In this document: piece by piece, positions 52,518 through 61,504 of the stretch
Layout of the letters: every line of letters begins with the position of its first letter
Numbering within the stretch: the first letter of the stretch is position 1
NCBI GenBank assembly: GCA_017561985.1
Contig: JAFZAZ010000007.1
Location: 1-64,000, forward strand
Source: Lachnospiraceae bacterium
GTDB lineage: Bacteria; Bacillota_A; Clostridia; Lachnospirales; Lachnospiraceae
DNA length: 64,000 nt
Direction of reading: 5' to 3'
Made by a program: the position numbers and the translations under genes
The notes under the pieces: generated by a model
Seen by the model: the letters and a program-made list of their open reading frames with translations, nothing else
What the model was told of the DNA's origin: nothing
The model's database searches: none

Positions 52518-53810
52518 TCACACCTTGCGCAGGTACAGCTCCACCGTGAAACCGTCGTCGTTATAGCATTCCATACCGCCGCCCTGGCGCTCCATGTAGG
52601 ACCGCACGAGGTAAAGTCCGAGACCGAAGCCGGCCTTGTCCTTCACGTCGGTTCCGCGGTAATATTTTTCGGTGATCAGCGGAAGTTCCTCCTCGGGCAC
52701 GCCCGGGCCGGAGTCGCTCACTCGGATCCGGATGAACGTCATCCCCGCGCCGTCGGCCGACTCCGTCTTCACCTCGTCAAAGCGGACGCAAATGTCCGTG
52801 TTTGCGTATTTGGCGGAATTGCCGACCACATTGTCGATCACCTGCTCCATCCGCAGGCGGTCCATGTACACAAGGCACTGCGGAATACCGTTGGTGAGAA
52901 TGATCTTCCCGTAGTTCTTAAGATTCCGAAAATACGCCTCGATCGTCTCCGAATTCTCCTCGGTCGGGTTGACCTCGATCCGGGAGAGCTCCTCGAGCGT
53001 CGTCTGGAACACGTTGTCCATGAGCTGGCGGATCGTATCGGCCTTGTGCGAGATGGTTCCGACCTTCTCGAGCATGTCCGCCGTGTCCGCGTCGTCGCCC
53101 TTCTGAAGCCTCCGGCGTCCCTTCGCGTCAAGCACCTCGCATGTCGCCACGATGGTTGCCACCGGTGTCTTGATATCGTGTGCCAGCTCGGCGACAAGCT
53201 CCTTCTTCGCCTTCTCCGCGGCAGCCTCGCGCTCGCGCGCATTGCGAAGCTCCTCGCGCATCAGGTCAAAGCCCTCGACAAAACTTCCGAACGGATTGTA
53301 CCGCCGCATCGGAAGCGGAACGTCCAGGTTGCCCTTCGCGATCTCGCCCGCGTATTTTCTGAGCTCGCGGGACGGTCGGATCAGAAAATACTCGATCGCC
53401 GCAAGCAGCAGGATCCCCGCGGTAAGAACCACCGCCCAGGATATGCGAAGCACCTTGATTATCTCTGTTCTACTATTGTCGTATAAATCGTGGCTGTCGC
53501 TCCACGCAAGCTTCCCGAGCACAGTTCCTTCCGGCGCAAAATCCACGACCAGCGCCCGCTCGTTCTGAAACTTCATCAGCTGCGCATCATTCGGGGATGT
53601 CGAGAGGATCAGTTCGCATCCGTATCGCTCCTCGATCGTGCGCTCATCCGCACCAGCCGCCCAGTCGCGGTAGATCTGATGCACCGTGTCGTTGTATTTC
53701 ACCATGTCGCGGTCGTCGAAGCGAAGCCGGTCGGCCAGCAGCCGGATTCCCCAAAACGCTGCCGCCATCACGAGAAGGAAGCACAGGAAGATCGTCCGAT
53801 ACTGTTTCAC
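52518..53810 (-). CDS. Sensor histidine kinase (HAMP-HisKA type)
   Basis: This is a 430-residue membrane kinase. A membrane segment at about 7-25 and another at about 124-145 flank a ~95-residue sensor. HAMP-like region follows, then HisKA with phospho-His211 (AELAHDIKTPVATI) and an HATPase domain with N-box NVVGNSAKYAN, SDSGPGVP and GFGLGLYLV. It overlaps the response-regulator gene by four bases (ATGA). The neighbouring upstream FtsX exporter operon hints at antimicrobial or envelope stress sensing; inference. Confidence 0.93.
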   Translation of the reverse strand: MKQYRTIFLCFLLVMAAAFWGIRLLADRLRFDDRDMVKYNDTVHQIYRDWAAGADERTIEERYGCELILSTSPNDAQLMKFQNERALVVDFAPEGTVLGKLAWSDSHDLYDNSRTEIIKVLRISWAVVLTAGILLLAAIEYFLIRPSRELRKYAGEIAKGNLDVPLPMRRYNPFGSFVEGFDLMREELRNAREREAAAEKAKKELVAELAHDIKTPVATIVATCEVLDAKGRRRLQKGDDADTADMLEKVGTISHKADTIRQLMDNVFQTTLEELSRIEVNPTEENSETIEAYFRNLKNYGKIILTNGIPQCLVYMDRLRMEQVIDNVVGNSAKYANTDICVRFDEVKTESADGAGMTFIRIRVSDSGPGVPEEELPLITEKYYRGTDVKDKAGFGLGLYLVRSYMERQGGGMECYNDDGFTVELYLRKV

Positions 53811-54559
53811 TGCCCGTCCCTCCTCAGTGAGAGGATGTATCCCGTTCCCCAGACGGTCCGGATCAGCACCGGTTCGTTGGGATTGTCCTCAAGCTTCTCA
53901 CGGAGCTTGCGGATATGAACATTGAGCGTTCCGTCCGTGTAAAATGCGTCTCCCCACACCTCGCTGAACAGATCCTCCTTCGTGACAATCGTGTCCCGAT
54001 GGTCGTACAGGCACGCAAGAAGCGCGTACTCCTTGGCTTTGAGCGGCACTCGCGTTCCGCGCCGGATTGCCGACATCGTCGCCGGATCCAGCCGAAGCTC
54101 CGCTGCCGAGGCGTCTCCGTTCTCCGACGGAAGGGACGGCGTGTCCGCCGCTGCCGCATTTCCCGCCGCACCGGCGCTCTCTGCCGCGCGAAGCTCGGCA
54201 ACACGTTTCAGATTGACCTTGACCTTCGCGAGCAGCACCGACAGGCTGTACGGTTTTTTAATATAGTCGTCGCCGCCGATCGAGAGTGCCGCAAGCACAT
54301 CGTCGTCACTCTGGCGGGCGCTGATAAACAAAATGGGAAGCTTATAATCCTCGCGCAGTTTCCTGCACACCGAGAAACCCGAACCGTCGCCGAGGTTGAT
54401 ATCGAGGAGGATCAGCTCCGTTGTGTTGTCCCGCAGGAACTCATAACACGCAGCCGCACTGTCGACGTACGCTGTACGGATGTCAAACATTTCCATGTAC
54501 TCGGCCGTTGATTTCGCCAACTCGATCTCGTCGTCGACGATCAGACATTGATACTCCAT
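53807..54559 (-). CDS. OmpR-family response regulator
   Basis: This 250-residue regulator has a receiver domain (about 1-118) with phospho-acceptor Asp53 (ILLDINLGDGS) and a winged-helix DNA-binding domain (about 150-250, KAKEYALLACLYDHRDTIVT, ADG-like wing). The linker (about 125-160) is unusually Ala/Gly-rich (SAGAAGNAAAADTPS). The ATG at 54559 has GAGAGGAG; upstream frame lacks support. The histidine kinase follows with an ATGA overlap. Confidence 0.94.
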   Translation of the reverse strand: MEYQCLIVDDEIELAKSTAEYMEMFDIRTAYVDSAAACYEFLRDNTTELILLDINLGDGSGFSVCRKLREDYKLPILFISARQSDDDVLAALSIGGDDYIKKPYSLSVLLAKVKVNLKRVAELRAAESAGAAGNAAAADTPSLPSENGDASAAELRLDPATMSAIRRGTRVPLKAKEYALLACLYDHRDTIVTKEDLFSEVWGDAFYTDGTLNVHIRKLREKLEDNPNEPVLIRTVWGTGYILSLRRDGQ

Positions 54560-54594
54560 ATGCGGCTCCTCTCTCCTGCTCCGTGCGGGGTAAT

Positions 54595-54615
54595 ATACAC
54601 TCTTTAGAATACACT
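54595..54615 (-). promoter_or_regulatory. Direct repeat upstream of the OmpR-type regulator
   Basis: ATACACT occurs at 54595-54601 and 54609-54615, with an inverted relative AGTGTGTAT at 54652-54660. They lie in the presumed promoter region and may be a binding site, perhaps autoregulatory. Spacing (14 bases) is not the usual 10-11. Confidence 0.3.
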
Positions 54616-54680
54616 TTTTTTGCGGAAAACTCAACACGGAGAGGCCAAAACAGTGTGTATTTAACAAAAAAGTAACAAAA

Positions 54681-54707
54681 GAAAGAGGCACCGTAAAAAC
54701 GGTGCCT
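54681..54707 (-). terminator. Terminator after the exporter operon
   Basis: AGGCACCG (54686-54693) pairs with CGGTGCCT (54700-54707). On the minus strand a U-rich CUUUCUUUUG follows. It ends the FtsX exporter transcript before the two-component genes, about 130 bases past the permease stop. Confidence 0.8.
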
Positions 54708-54834
54708 GTTCCCCTGCGCCAGCCTTGGAAGATAATGCCGATGCTATTCGCATTTTCCGTAAATGCATCTGCTTCAGCTGCCGCTTCTCATTCTGACATA
54801 ACAACGAATGAACCCCGAAAAATGGCTGTTGTGA

Positions 54835-57243
54835 TTACTCCTCCGTGATCATCTCAACCGGCTTCAGGCGGCGGACACACATGCCGACTGTTGCGGAGGT
54901 GATCGCCGCTGCCGCGACGATTCCGATGATCGTCAGGAACACCCAGAGAGGAGCCGTGGTGAATTCCACCTTGCGGAGACCGAACAGGGAGAATACGATC
55001 TTGCACATCTCTCTGCCCGCATAAGGCGCGAGGAGGGAGCCAACGATCGAACCCGTGAGCACCGCGGGAAGGTTCGAGAGCATGATCTGGACAACCAGCT
55101 GGCCGGAGGTCATACCGAGCGCCTTGCTGACGCCCATGTCCTTCCACTCGCGTGCGATCTTCGCACGAACCACCAGAGACTCGGTGAAGATGACTACGAA
55201 GAGTGTGATGATGACAAAGATCACGCACAGCGCCTTCATCGATGCGGAGATGGTCCGGAACGTCGAATCGATATTTTTCGCAGAGTTGACGATCGTCACG
55301 GAAACGCCCTTGCTGTCAGCGACCCGGTTGATCTCGTCCTCCAGATCCTCGAACGTCACGCCGTCCTTCGCAAAAATGTAGTAATCCGCGGTCTTGATGT
55401 CCGGAAAGACCTTCGCTGCCGCCTCGTACGTGAGGTTGGCCGTGCGGCCCATGCGCTCCATGCGCTGGTCAAGGCCGGTCACCAGATACTCTGCGGAAAG
55501 GTTTCCGCTTGTGAGCTTCACCACATCGCCGACCTTCACGCCGAGATCGTCGGCAAGCACCTGCGTCAACATGATCTCGTTGTCGTGCACGGGGACGCGT
55601 CCCTCGAGCAAAATAAGGTTCTCGCGATGGTTCACGTCGTCGACGACGAACGTGTACGAAGCTCTGTTCTTGTCGCCGTGCGACACAACCGGCTCAAAGC
55701 CTGTCTGTATAAGAACCCCCGATGCGCCCTCAAGCTTCGTAAGCTCGTCTCCGATCGCCTCCATATCCGCGGCAGCGACCATCGCCGTGCCGGACTCGAA
55801 GCCCATCATGCCGATCATCTTGTCCTTCTTGGCTCCGAAATTCTCATACAGTCCGAAGCCGATGATGGTCGTGATGGAAAGCACCATCGCGATCAGCGCA
55901 AGCACAAGACTTCTGCGGAAACCGCCGAGCGTACTCTTCACGGACATCGCTACCGGAAGAGGAAGACCGGTGCGGTCCAGAGGGCAATGATTTTTCGAAA
56001 AATTATGTGAGGTGATGCCGCCGCGAAGAGCGTCAAGCACCGTAATGCGGTTGTAAATGCGGCCGACAACGCGCGCCGTGAGGAACACAACGAGCGACAG
56101 TCCGAGCACGGTTGCGGCTGCTGCGATCCAGTTGATCGACTGGTTCCACGTAAGACCCAGAACCATGCTGATCAGATTTCCGAACGGTTTTCTCGTAGCG
56201 ATGCCGAGCGCCACGCCGATCAGGGAGCCGGCAAATGCCGCGGTCACGATCTGCAGTGCCAGCGCTCTCCGAAGCATGGATACTGTGTAACCTGCCGCCT
56301 CGAGAATACCGGTATTTTTCATGTTGCGGATGATAAAATTGCGGGTGCCGTACGCGATGATAATGATCGCGATCACGAGGATCAGTACGGCGAAGAGAAG
56401 AACCGAGCCCATGACGACCATCGGAAGGAACTGCGCTCCGCCGCGCATCATGTGCCAGTTGATCGTTGTTCTGGACGTGCGGTCGGCGGTCGGCGTGTCC
56501 GGATGCTCCAGCATATACGCCTCAAGACCGCTCTTGTAGCTCTCCTGGATGCTCTGCTCCAGGTCGGTCGTTTCGAGTCCCTCCTCGAGAACCTTCGGGT
56601 CAGCCGCGCCGTAATGTGCGGTCAGCGACTCGATGCTGTCGGGCTGCTCCGCGAGCATGCGGTCGATCATCGTCTGCGACGTATAGATGTAATAAACCGT
56701 GATGTTGATCGACGACGAATAGTACGGATCCTCCACGTAACCGGCCACGTTCAGCCGGAATTCGCTGTTGCGAAGCTTGATCACGAATGTGTCGCCGACT
56801 TTGAATCGTCCCTTGAGATAGTACGGAAGAAGCACATCGTCATCCGCCAGGTTCGCGGTGTCGATGCCGAGGTTCATCAGCTTCGTCTCCTGCTTGTAAT
56901 TTGCCAGGAAGAGAAGGTACTCTTCAAATTCCGTCTCCGTGGAATTGCGGTACTGCACATAAAGCCGGTACACCGGCGCAGTCTCGTACTCGACGATCCG
57001 GGAGTCCCCGGTCATCGCATTTTTCATGACCTCCGTGCTGACCGGATCGTCCGGCACGTAAAAGATCACGTGAGGTCCGTTCACTTCCTCGAAGCGCGTC
57101 TCCAGCACTTTTCCCATGCCGAAGATCGCCGAGGCACTGTGGAAGATCAGGAACGCCGCGAGCAGGGTGAATACGAAAAATGTGATCATATCGCCCTTTT
57201 GTTTCCTGGCGTTGTTGCCTGCGATAAAGAAGAATTTATACAT
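54835..57243 (-). CDS. ABC transporter permease (FtsX type, two FtsX domains)
   Basis: This 802-residue permease has an N-terminal membrane segment (about 18-40), an extracytoplasmic domain, then three segments near 280-400, a middle segment near 460-480, a second outer domain and three C-terminal segments near 680-790. It is the duplicated FtsX layout. It follows the ATPase gene by one base and starts at 57243 (MYKFFFIAGNN); the longer frame lies inside the ATPase gene. The exporter lies beside a two-component system and a divergent MerR gene. Substrate unknown. Confidence 0.9.
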   Translation of the reverse strand: MYKFFFIAGNNARKQKGDMITFFVFTLLAAFLIFHSASAIFGMGKVLETRFEEVNGPHVIFYVPDDPVSTEVMKNAMTGDSRIVEYETAPVYRLYVQYRNSTETEFEEYLLFLANYKQETKLMNLGIDTANLADDDVLLPYYLKGRFKVGDTFVIKLRNSEFRLNVAGYVEDPYYSSSINITVYYIYTSQTMIDRMLAEQPDSIESLTAHYGAADPKVLEEGLETTDLEQSIQESYKSGLEAYMLEHPDTPTADRTSRTTINWHMMRGGAQFLPMVVMGSVLLFAVLILVIAIIIIAYGTRNFIIRNMKNTGILEAAGYTVSMLRRALALQIVTAAFAGSLIGVALGIATRKPFGNLISMVLGLTWNQSINWIAAAATVLGLSLVVFLTARVVGRIYNRITVLDALRGGITSHNFSKNHCPLDRTGLPLPVAMSVKSTLGGFRRSLVLALIAMVLSITTIIGFGLYENFGAKKDKMIGMMGFESGTAMVAAADMEAIGDELTKLEGASGVLIQTGFEPVVSHGDKNRASYTFVVDDVNHRENLILLEGRVPVHDNEIMLTQVLADDLGVKVGDVVKLTSGNLSAEYLVTGLDQRMERMGRTANLTYEAAAKVFPDIKTADYYIFAKDGVTFEDLEDEINRVADSKGVSVTIVNSAKNIDSTFRTISASMKALCVIFVIITLFVVIFTESLVVRAKIAREWKDMGVSKALGMTSGQLVVQIMLSNLPAVLTGSIVGSLLAPYAGREMCKIVFSLFGLRKVEFTTAPLWVFLTIIGIVAAAAITSATVGMCVRRLKPVEMITEE

Positions 57244-57244
57244 C

Positions 57245-58072
57245 TTACCACCCCATTTCCTGAAGGAAGCTCTTGAGGCGCGCGTGGCGCTCCTTCGCCT
57301 CCGCCAAATTCGGGTTGGACGCGTCGCGGTAGTCTCCGACGTACGGTCCGAGGTCAATCTCGCTTGTGATCACGCCGTCGGCCAGGTAGAGAATGCGGTT
57401 GCCTCTCTCCGCCGCCTTGATCGTGTGCGTCACCATGACGATGCTCTGTCCGTCGTCGTTGAGCTCCGTGAGGATGTTCAGGACATTTTCCGTATTCTGC
57501 GAGTTCAGAGCACCGGTCGGCTCGTCCGCGTAGAGGATCTCCGGCTCGTTGATGACACCGCGCACGACTGCGACGCGCTGCTGCTGTCCGCCCGAGAGCT
57601 GAAGCGGGAACTTGCGCTGATCCTGCTCCGGAAGCTCCACGCGCTCCATCAGTTTCTTCGCACGCTCCGCGAGCTCCTTGCGGTTCGTTCCCTTGAGAAG
57701 TCCGCACACGAGCACGTTGTCGAGCGCGCTCATCGAATCGTTCAGATAATTCTGCTGGAACACAAATCCCGCGTGATCGCGGCGGAAGCGCGCCAGCTGG
57801 TCGTTGCTGTACTTCGAGATCTCCTCGTCCTTACCGTCCACGTGGTAAGTGATCGTTCCGAGCGACGGACGGTCCATTCCGGAGAGCGCGTACAGAAGCG
57901 TGCTCTTGCCCGATCCCGAGTTACCCATGATCACCGTGAAGTCTCCGCGGTAGATCGAAAGATTCAGATTCTTCAGCACGTGCTGCTGAATCGACTCGTT
58001 GGAAAATGTTTTGGAAAGGTCCTTCGCGGTTACGATGGCTTCCTTTGTCTTGTTGCTGTTGTTCTCACTCAT
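57245..58072 (-). CDS. ABC transporter ATP-binding protein (MacB type)
   Basis: This 275-residue ATPase has Walker A GNSGSGKST at about 50-58, signature LSGGQQQRVA, Walker B ILYADEPTGALN and switch His VTHTIK. An inserted segment (VDGKDEEISKYSND) near 78-90 is in the position typical of the FtsX-linked subfamily. It works with the 802-residue permease encoded one base downstream. The divergent MerR gene starts 345 bases away. Confidence 0.94.
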   Translation of the reverse strand: MSENNSNKTKEAIVTAKDLSKTFSNESIQQHVLKNLNLSIYRGDFTVIMGNSGSGKSTLLYALSGMDRPSLGTITYHVDGKDEEISKYSNDQLARFRRDHAGFVFQQNYLNDSMSALDNVLVCGLLKGTNRKELAERAKKLMERVELPEQDQRKFPLQLSGGQQQRVAVVRGVINEPEILYADEPTGALNSQNTENVLNILTELNDDGQSIVMVTHTIKAAERGNRILYLADGVITSEIDLGPYVGDYRDASNPNLAEAKERHARLKSFLQEMGW

Positions 58073-58309
58073 TTTTCATTTCTCCTTACGCATTTGTTTC
58101 AAACCTGTGCAGCATTTTTCCAAATATGCGCCGCAGCCTCCCGCGGCTTTCTGATGCTATCCTACACGATGGAAAAAAGAAAGTCTTTACGCAACTCTTG
58201 TGCAATTCTTAATTAATTCCTAATTGGCAGCGCGAATGTTTCACGGGCGCTTGAAATCAGGCTTTTGTTGCGTTAAGATAAAAAAACAAAATTTTTTTAA
58301 AAAACGGTA
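58073..58309. other. Intergenic region between the ABC operon and merR-like gene
   Basis: No ORF is supported. The exporter promoter should lie here (minus strand) but I cannot choose a convincing one; a TAGGAT box is present near 58160. An A/T-rich stretch (58278-58304) precedes the MerR promoter and may act as an UP element. Confidence 0.45.
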
Positions 58310-58340
58310 TTGACCTTACAGTGAACTGTAATGATATAAA
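58310..58340 (+). promoter_or_regulatory. MerR-type promoter with 19-base spacer and dyad
   Basis: -35 TTGACC (58310-58315), 19-base spacer, -10 TATAAA (58335-58340). A perfect 16-bp palindrome TTACAGTGAACTGTAA fills the spacer (58316-58331). This is the classic layout of a promoter controlled by DNA distortion by a MerR protein, and a MerR gene follows 78 bases downstream. Confidence 0.85.
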
Positions 58341-58417
58341 GGGCACGAAAGGAGCGATCGCGCAGCCGACCTCCTTATCAATCCATTATCATTACATTCC
58401 AGAAAGGGGGTAAAGGT

Positions 58418-59227
58418 ATGACCATCAAGGACTTTGCGAAACTCTGCGGCTGCAATCCGCAGACGCTCCGATACTACGACAGCATCAATCTGCTGAAACC
58501 GGTTAATGTGGATTCCTGGACGGGGTATCGGTATTACGATGAGACGCAGGCGATCCCTTTCGTGAAGATTCGCAACCTGCAGAAAGCAGGCTTCTCCATC
58601 GATGAGATCAAAGGCCTTATCGAGCAGGATGATCTCGCGATCGCGATGGCATTCGACGCAAAAATTGCCGAAGCCGAAGCGCATCTGCGGGAAATCAAAA
58701 CCATCCGCCAGTCATATCTGACCGAAATGAATACTATCAAAGAAACTATCGACAAAATGCGTGAGCGCATCACAAACGACATCAGGAACTATGATCCCGC
58801 GACCGAATTCGGCATCGGCGAGGAGCAGTACGGCGAATTCCGTCAGCAGATCGAGGAATGCATGGCACAGGCGGCGGAGTCCGTTCCGAATCTTCCCGAC
58901 TTCAGCGAAATGTTCGGCGCAGCCGGCGCATCCGCACCCGTAACGCAGCCCGACTTCCGCACCGATCCCGCATTCGGCGTGATCTACGAGAAACACGGCT
59001 GGGAAAATGTCCGCGATTTCCTCGACGAATGCAGCGACCTCGAGGGCGAGTACGGTCTCGACTTCTCGGTCCGCGAGGACAAGTACGCGAACGCCATTCC
59101 GTTCTCCAACACGCTTCTCATGCTTCTTCTTTCGAAAAATGAGGGCAGGAACAAGAAGTATTCCTGCAACGTGGAGAAATCCGCGGACGGCGAGAACCAC
59201 TTCCGCCTCTGGAAGCGCATGTTCTAA
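58418..59227 (+). CDS. MerR family transcriptional regulator
   Basis: This 269-residue regulator has a winged helix-turn-helix at about 1-70 (TIKDFAKLCGCNPQTLRYYD, then YRYYDETQ), a dimerisation helix at about 75-115 and a C-terminal effector domain of about 150 residues that I do not recognise. No metal-binding Cys cluster is seen in it. GGGGGTAA-type site precedes the ATG. Its own promoter has a MerR-style dyad, so it is probably autoregulated, and the divergent ABC exporter may be a further target. Confidence 0.9.
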   Translation: MTIKDFAKLCGCNPQTLRYYDSINLLKPVNVDSWTGYRYYDETQAIPFVKIRNLQKAGFSIDEIKGLIEQDDLAIAMAFDAKIAEAEAHLREIKTIRQSYLTEMNTIKETIDKMRERITNDIRNYDPATEFGIGEEQYGEFRQQIEECMAQAAESVPNLPDFSEMFGAAGASAPVTQPDFRTDPAFGVIYEKHGWENVRDFLDECSDLEGEYGLDFSVREDKYANAIPFSNTLLMLLLSKNEGRNKKYSCNVEKSADGENHFRLWKRMF

Positions 59228-59260
59228 CGCGGGCTGTTTTCTTTCATCCATCCAATGAAC

Positions 59261-59296
59261 AAAAAAGTGCGGCAGGGACAACCTGCCGCATTTTTT
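59261..59296. terminator. Bidirectional intrinsic terminator
   Basis: TGCGGCAGG (59268-59276) pairs perfectly with CCTGCCGCA (59282-59290). T-run 59291-59296 follows on the plus strand, and an A-run (59261-59266) supplies the U-run on the minus strand. It ends both the MerR gene and the convergent membrane-protein gene. Confidence 0.93.
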
Positions 59297-59321
59297 CTTC
59301 ACTTTTCATTTTTTCCGGCTC

Positions 59322-59741
59322 TCACGAACACGGGATCAGACAGCAAAAGATATTGCCGAGGATCAACAGATGCTGCACGATGTGGTACAGATCCGGAACA
59401 AGCCTCGTTTCTCTGCGCGGGAACACGCAGAGCGTCCCCTCGAAGCACTTGTTGTAACCGTCGATCTTCCGCTGCGTCGCGCCGAATATCGTGTATCGCC
59501 AATGGAACATAAACTCTGCGACGAACCAGAGCATGAGGATTCCGAAGAGAATCCATCTGCCGGCGGACGGGAACACGTAAAATGCAGCAATCCCCGCGCT
59601 GTACAATACCAGCATGAAAAACTCGGCGCTCTTTACGCCCATGCCGTCGACCAGTGTAAACTTCTTCGTCCGATAGCTTATGACAGCGCCGAGAAACCAG
59701 ATCCACAGCGCCGCCTGCAGAACAATCGTAAGAACGTTCAT
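59322..59741 (-). CDS. Small membrane protein of unknown function
   Basis: This 139-residue protein has three membrane segments (about 3-20, 38-58, 62-80) and a fourth hydrophobic stretch near the C terminus (about 117-136). I do not recognise a family. It sits between the terminator and the LUD gene, 59 bases after the LUD stop on the same strand, so it may be co-transcribed. Confidence 0.6.
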   Translation of the reverse strand: MNVLTIVLQAALWIWFLGAVISYRTKKFTLVDGMGVKSAEFFMLVLYSAGIAAFYVFPSAGRWILFGILMLWFVAEFMFHWRYTIFGATQRKIDGYNKCFEGTLCVFPRRETRLVPDLYHIVQHLLILGNIFCCLIPCS

Positions 59742-59800
59742 TTCTCTTACCCCGCTTCACCGCGCCGGACTTCCCCGGCGCTCACCGCCCGCACGGACGG

Positions 59801-60430
59801 TCAAAATCCGAGATCTTCGTTGACCAGGATCACGTGGATGCGCTCCGCATGGCGCGAGTAGCGCGTGATCAGAATCTGGCAGCAAATGGTGTCCGCAGCC
59901 TTGCAGTTCATGCACGATCCCGTGCGCGTGCACGGCGTGTTGAGCCCGAAGCGCTGCGCGTTCACAGGCGCCGCAATATTGCGGGCGCGCTTCATCGCGC
60001 TGTCCACATCCGGACAGATCTTGTTCATACCCACGATGAACACGACATACTTCGGTCCCTGCGCGATCGCCGAGACGCGGTTTGCGTTGCCGTCGATGTT
60101 GATGAGAACGCCGTCCTCGGTCATCGCGTTGACGCTCGACACGAAGACGTCCGCGTCGTACGTCGCAAGCATCGCCTCGCGCTTGTTGGGAGTGTTGTCA
60201 CGGTCGATGAAATCGTATTTTCCGTTGCGAAGCTCTTCCGTGAGACCGATCTCCTGCGCGCTCATGCAGCCGCCCATTCCGACGCTCGATCCCTCGGGGA
60301 TCAGCTCAAGCGCCATCGAAAGCGCCTCCTCCTTCGTCTCCGCGTAGTAGCCCTGCATGTTGCGGGTCTCGAGTCCGCGGATCACCTTCTGCGCCAAAAG
60401 ACGGTTTCTTCTGACAGTCATCTCGTTCAT
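59801..60430 (-). CDS. LUD domain protein (lactate-utilisation LutC/YkgG-like)
   Basis: This 209-residue protein matches the LUD fold: GGCMSAQEIGL near 54-64, DADVFVSSVNAMTEDG near 95-110, and GMNKICPD near 135-142. The Cys-rich end (NTPCTRTGSCMNCKAADTIC, about 163-182) is common in this group. LUD proteins take part in lactate or other organic-acid oxidation in some bacteria, but single-gene versions in Clostridia have no proven role. AGGAGG precedes the ATG at 60430; a GTG two codons earlier is inside it. Confidence 0.85.
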   Translation of the reverse strand: MNEMTVRRNRLLAQKVIRGLETRNMQGYYAETKEEALSMALELIPEGSSVGMGGCMSAQEIGLTEELRNGKYDFIDRDNTPNKREAMLATYDADVFVSSVNAMTEDGVLINIDGNANRVSAIAQGPKYVVFIVGMNKICPDVDSAMKRARNIAAPVNAQRFGLNTPCTRTGSCMNCKAADTICCQILITRYSRHAERIHVILVNEDLGF

Positions 60431-60480
60431 GTACACCCCTCCTGCATTTTGCTAAACTGTTTCCGCTGCGGTGCCGTGCG

Positions 60481-61383
60481 TCACGCTCTTCCCGCGAGCA
60501 CGTCCGCGATCCAGCCGGTCATTCCCCTCGGAAGACGCTCGTCCATAAGAGTTCCGTCATCCAGGATCAGATTCGACTGCACGCCGTTCATCAGGCAGTG
60601 CTGTCCCATTTCGATACTGCCGATGATCGACGCGATTCCGCCGTCGCCGTTCCGCACCCACTCCGGGATGAAAATGAAGCAGTGCTTCATCGCGCGGAGC
60701 CGTGCGAGTCTCGGCTCGACCTCCTTCTCATAATTGTGGAACTCGTCGCGTCTTCCGATCGCGAAGAAGAGGTATTTGCCCTTCTCGTCGTAGCGGTCGA
60801 GTCCCGCATCGTCCGGGAGCGCCGTGCTGCCCACCGGAATGACCACGTCGAAGTCGTCCATGTATGTGTCCATCAGCCGGAGCACAAACGTCGCGCCCGA
60901 GGAATTTCCGAACAGGAAACGCTTTCCGATGCGCTCCGCTCTCTCCGCAATGAAGCTCATGATCAGCTCGTGCACGGGCTCCAGATACTCCGCCGCAAAA
61001 TACCCCTTCACGCGGCCGTCCTCGCCGGTGTACTCATTTGCCACGGGCACAAGCACGTACGCGCCGCCCATGGTCTTCTGGTAATCCGGCGACGCATAAT
61101 ACTCCGCGCCGGTGTAGTTCACGCAGAGGTCGCCCACCAGGGAATTGCTCGTTCCGTGCAGGAAGGACAACAGCGGATATACGCCGTCCTCATCGTAACC
61201 GTGCTGCGTCGGGTCGTAGAAGTAATATTTGAGTTCCACTCCGTTCGAACTCTTGAAAAACCTCTTCTCAAACAGCGGGATCCATTTCCCGCTCTCGTAT
61301 GTCGGCGCCTTCGAAACAAAATCTCCCTCCGGTATGTCTGCAGCCCAGGGCGCCGCTGTTTTTGCATTTTCCGTCTCGGCCAT
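60481..61383 (-). CDS. Alpha/beta-hydrolase esterase
   Basis: This 300-residue protein has the alpha/beta-hydrolase features: oxyanion-hole LHGTSNS near 74-80 and nucleophile GNSSGAT near 158-164. It resembles the PHB-depolymerase/feruloyl-esterase-like branch. No signal peptide is visible. The substrate is unknown. It has a strong extended promoter and precedes the LUD gene by 50 bases, so they may form an operon. Confidence 0.82.
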   Translation of the reverse strand: MAETENAKTAAPWAADIPEGDFVSKAPTYESGKWIPLFEKRFFKSSNGVELKYYFYDPTQHGYDEDGVYPLLSFLHGTSNSLVGDLCVNYTGAEYYASPDYQKTMGGAYVLVPVANEYTGEDGRVKGYFAAEYLEPVHELIMSFIAERAERIGKRFLFGNSSGATFVLRLMDTYMDDFDVVIPVGSTALPDDAGLDRYDEKGKYLFFAIGRRDEFHNYEKEVEPRLARLRAMKHCFIFIPEWVRNGDGGIASIIGSIEMGQHCLMNGVQSNLILDDGTLMDERLPRGMTGWIADVLAGRA

Positions 61384-61416
61384 AAAGCCACCTCCCCTTT
61401 TGTCTGTTTTCCCGCT

Positions 61417-61445
61417 ATTATAGCAAATTACCGTATCCGCCGCAA
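61417..61445 (-). promoter_or_regulatory. Sigma-A promoter of the esterase-LUD unit
   Basis: On the minus strand: TTGCGG (61440-61445), 17-base spacer ending TTTGC, -10 TATAAT (61417-61422). Confidence 0.75.
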
Positions 61446-61451
61446 GACAGC

Positions 61452-61484
61452 AAAAGGCGGTTCATGCAAAAAACATGAGCCGCC
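61452..61484 (-). terminator. Intrinsic terminator of the HAD gene
   Basis: GGCGGTTCATG (61456-61466) pairs with CATGAGCCGCC (61474-61484) with one mismatch; on the minus strand UUUUG follows. Confidence 0.8.
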
Positions 61485-61504
61485 GTGCATCTTTCGTTCG
61501 TATT

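Noticed and set aside
44167..52549. Long plus-strand frames opposite the transglutaminase, DUF2357-like and glpK genes
   Set aside because: Same codon-bias effect; the minus-strand genes have clear family motifs.
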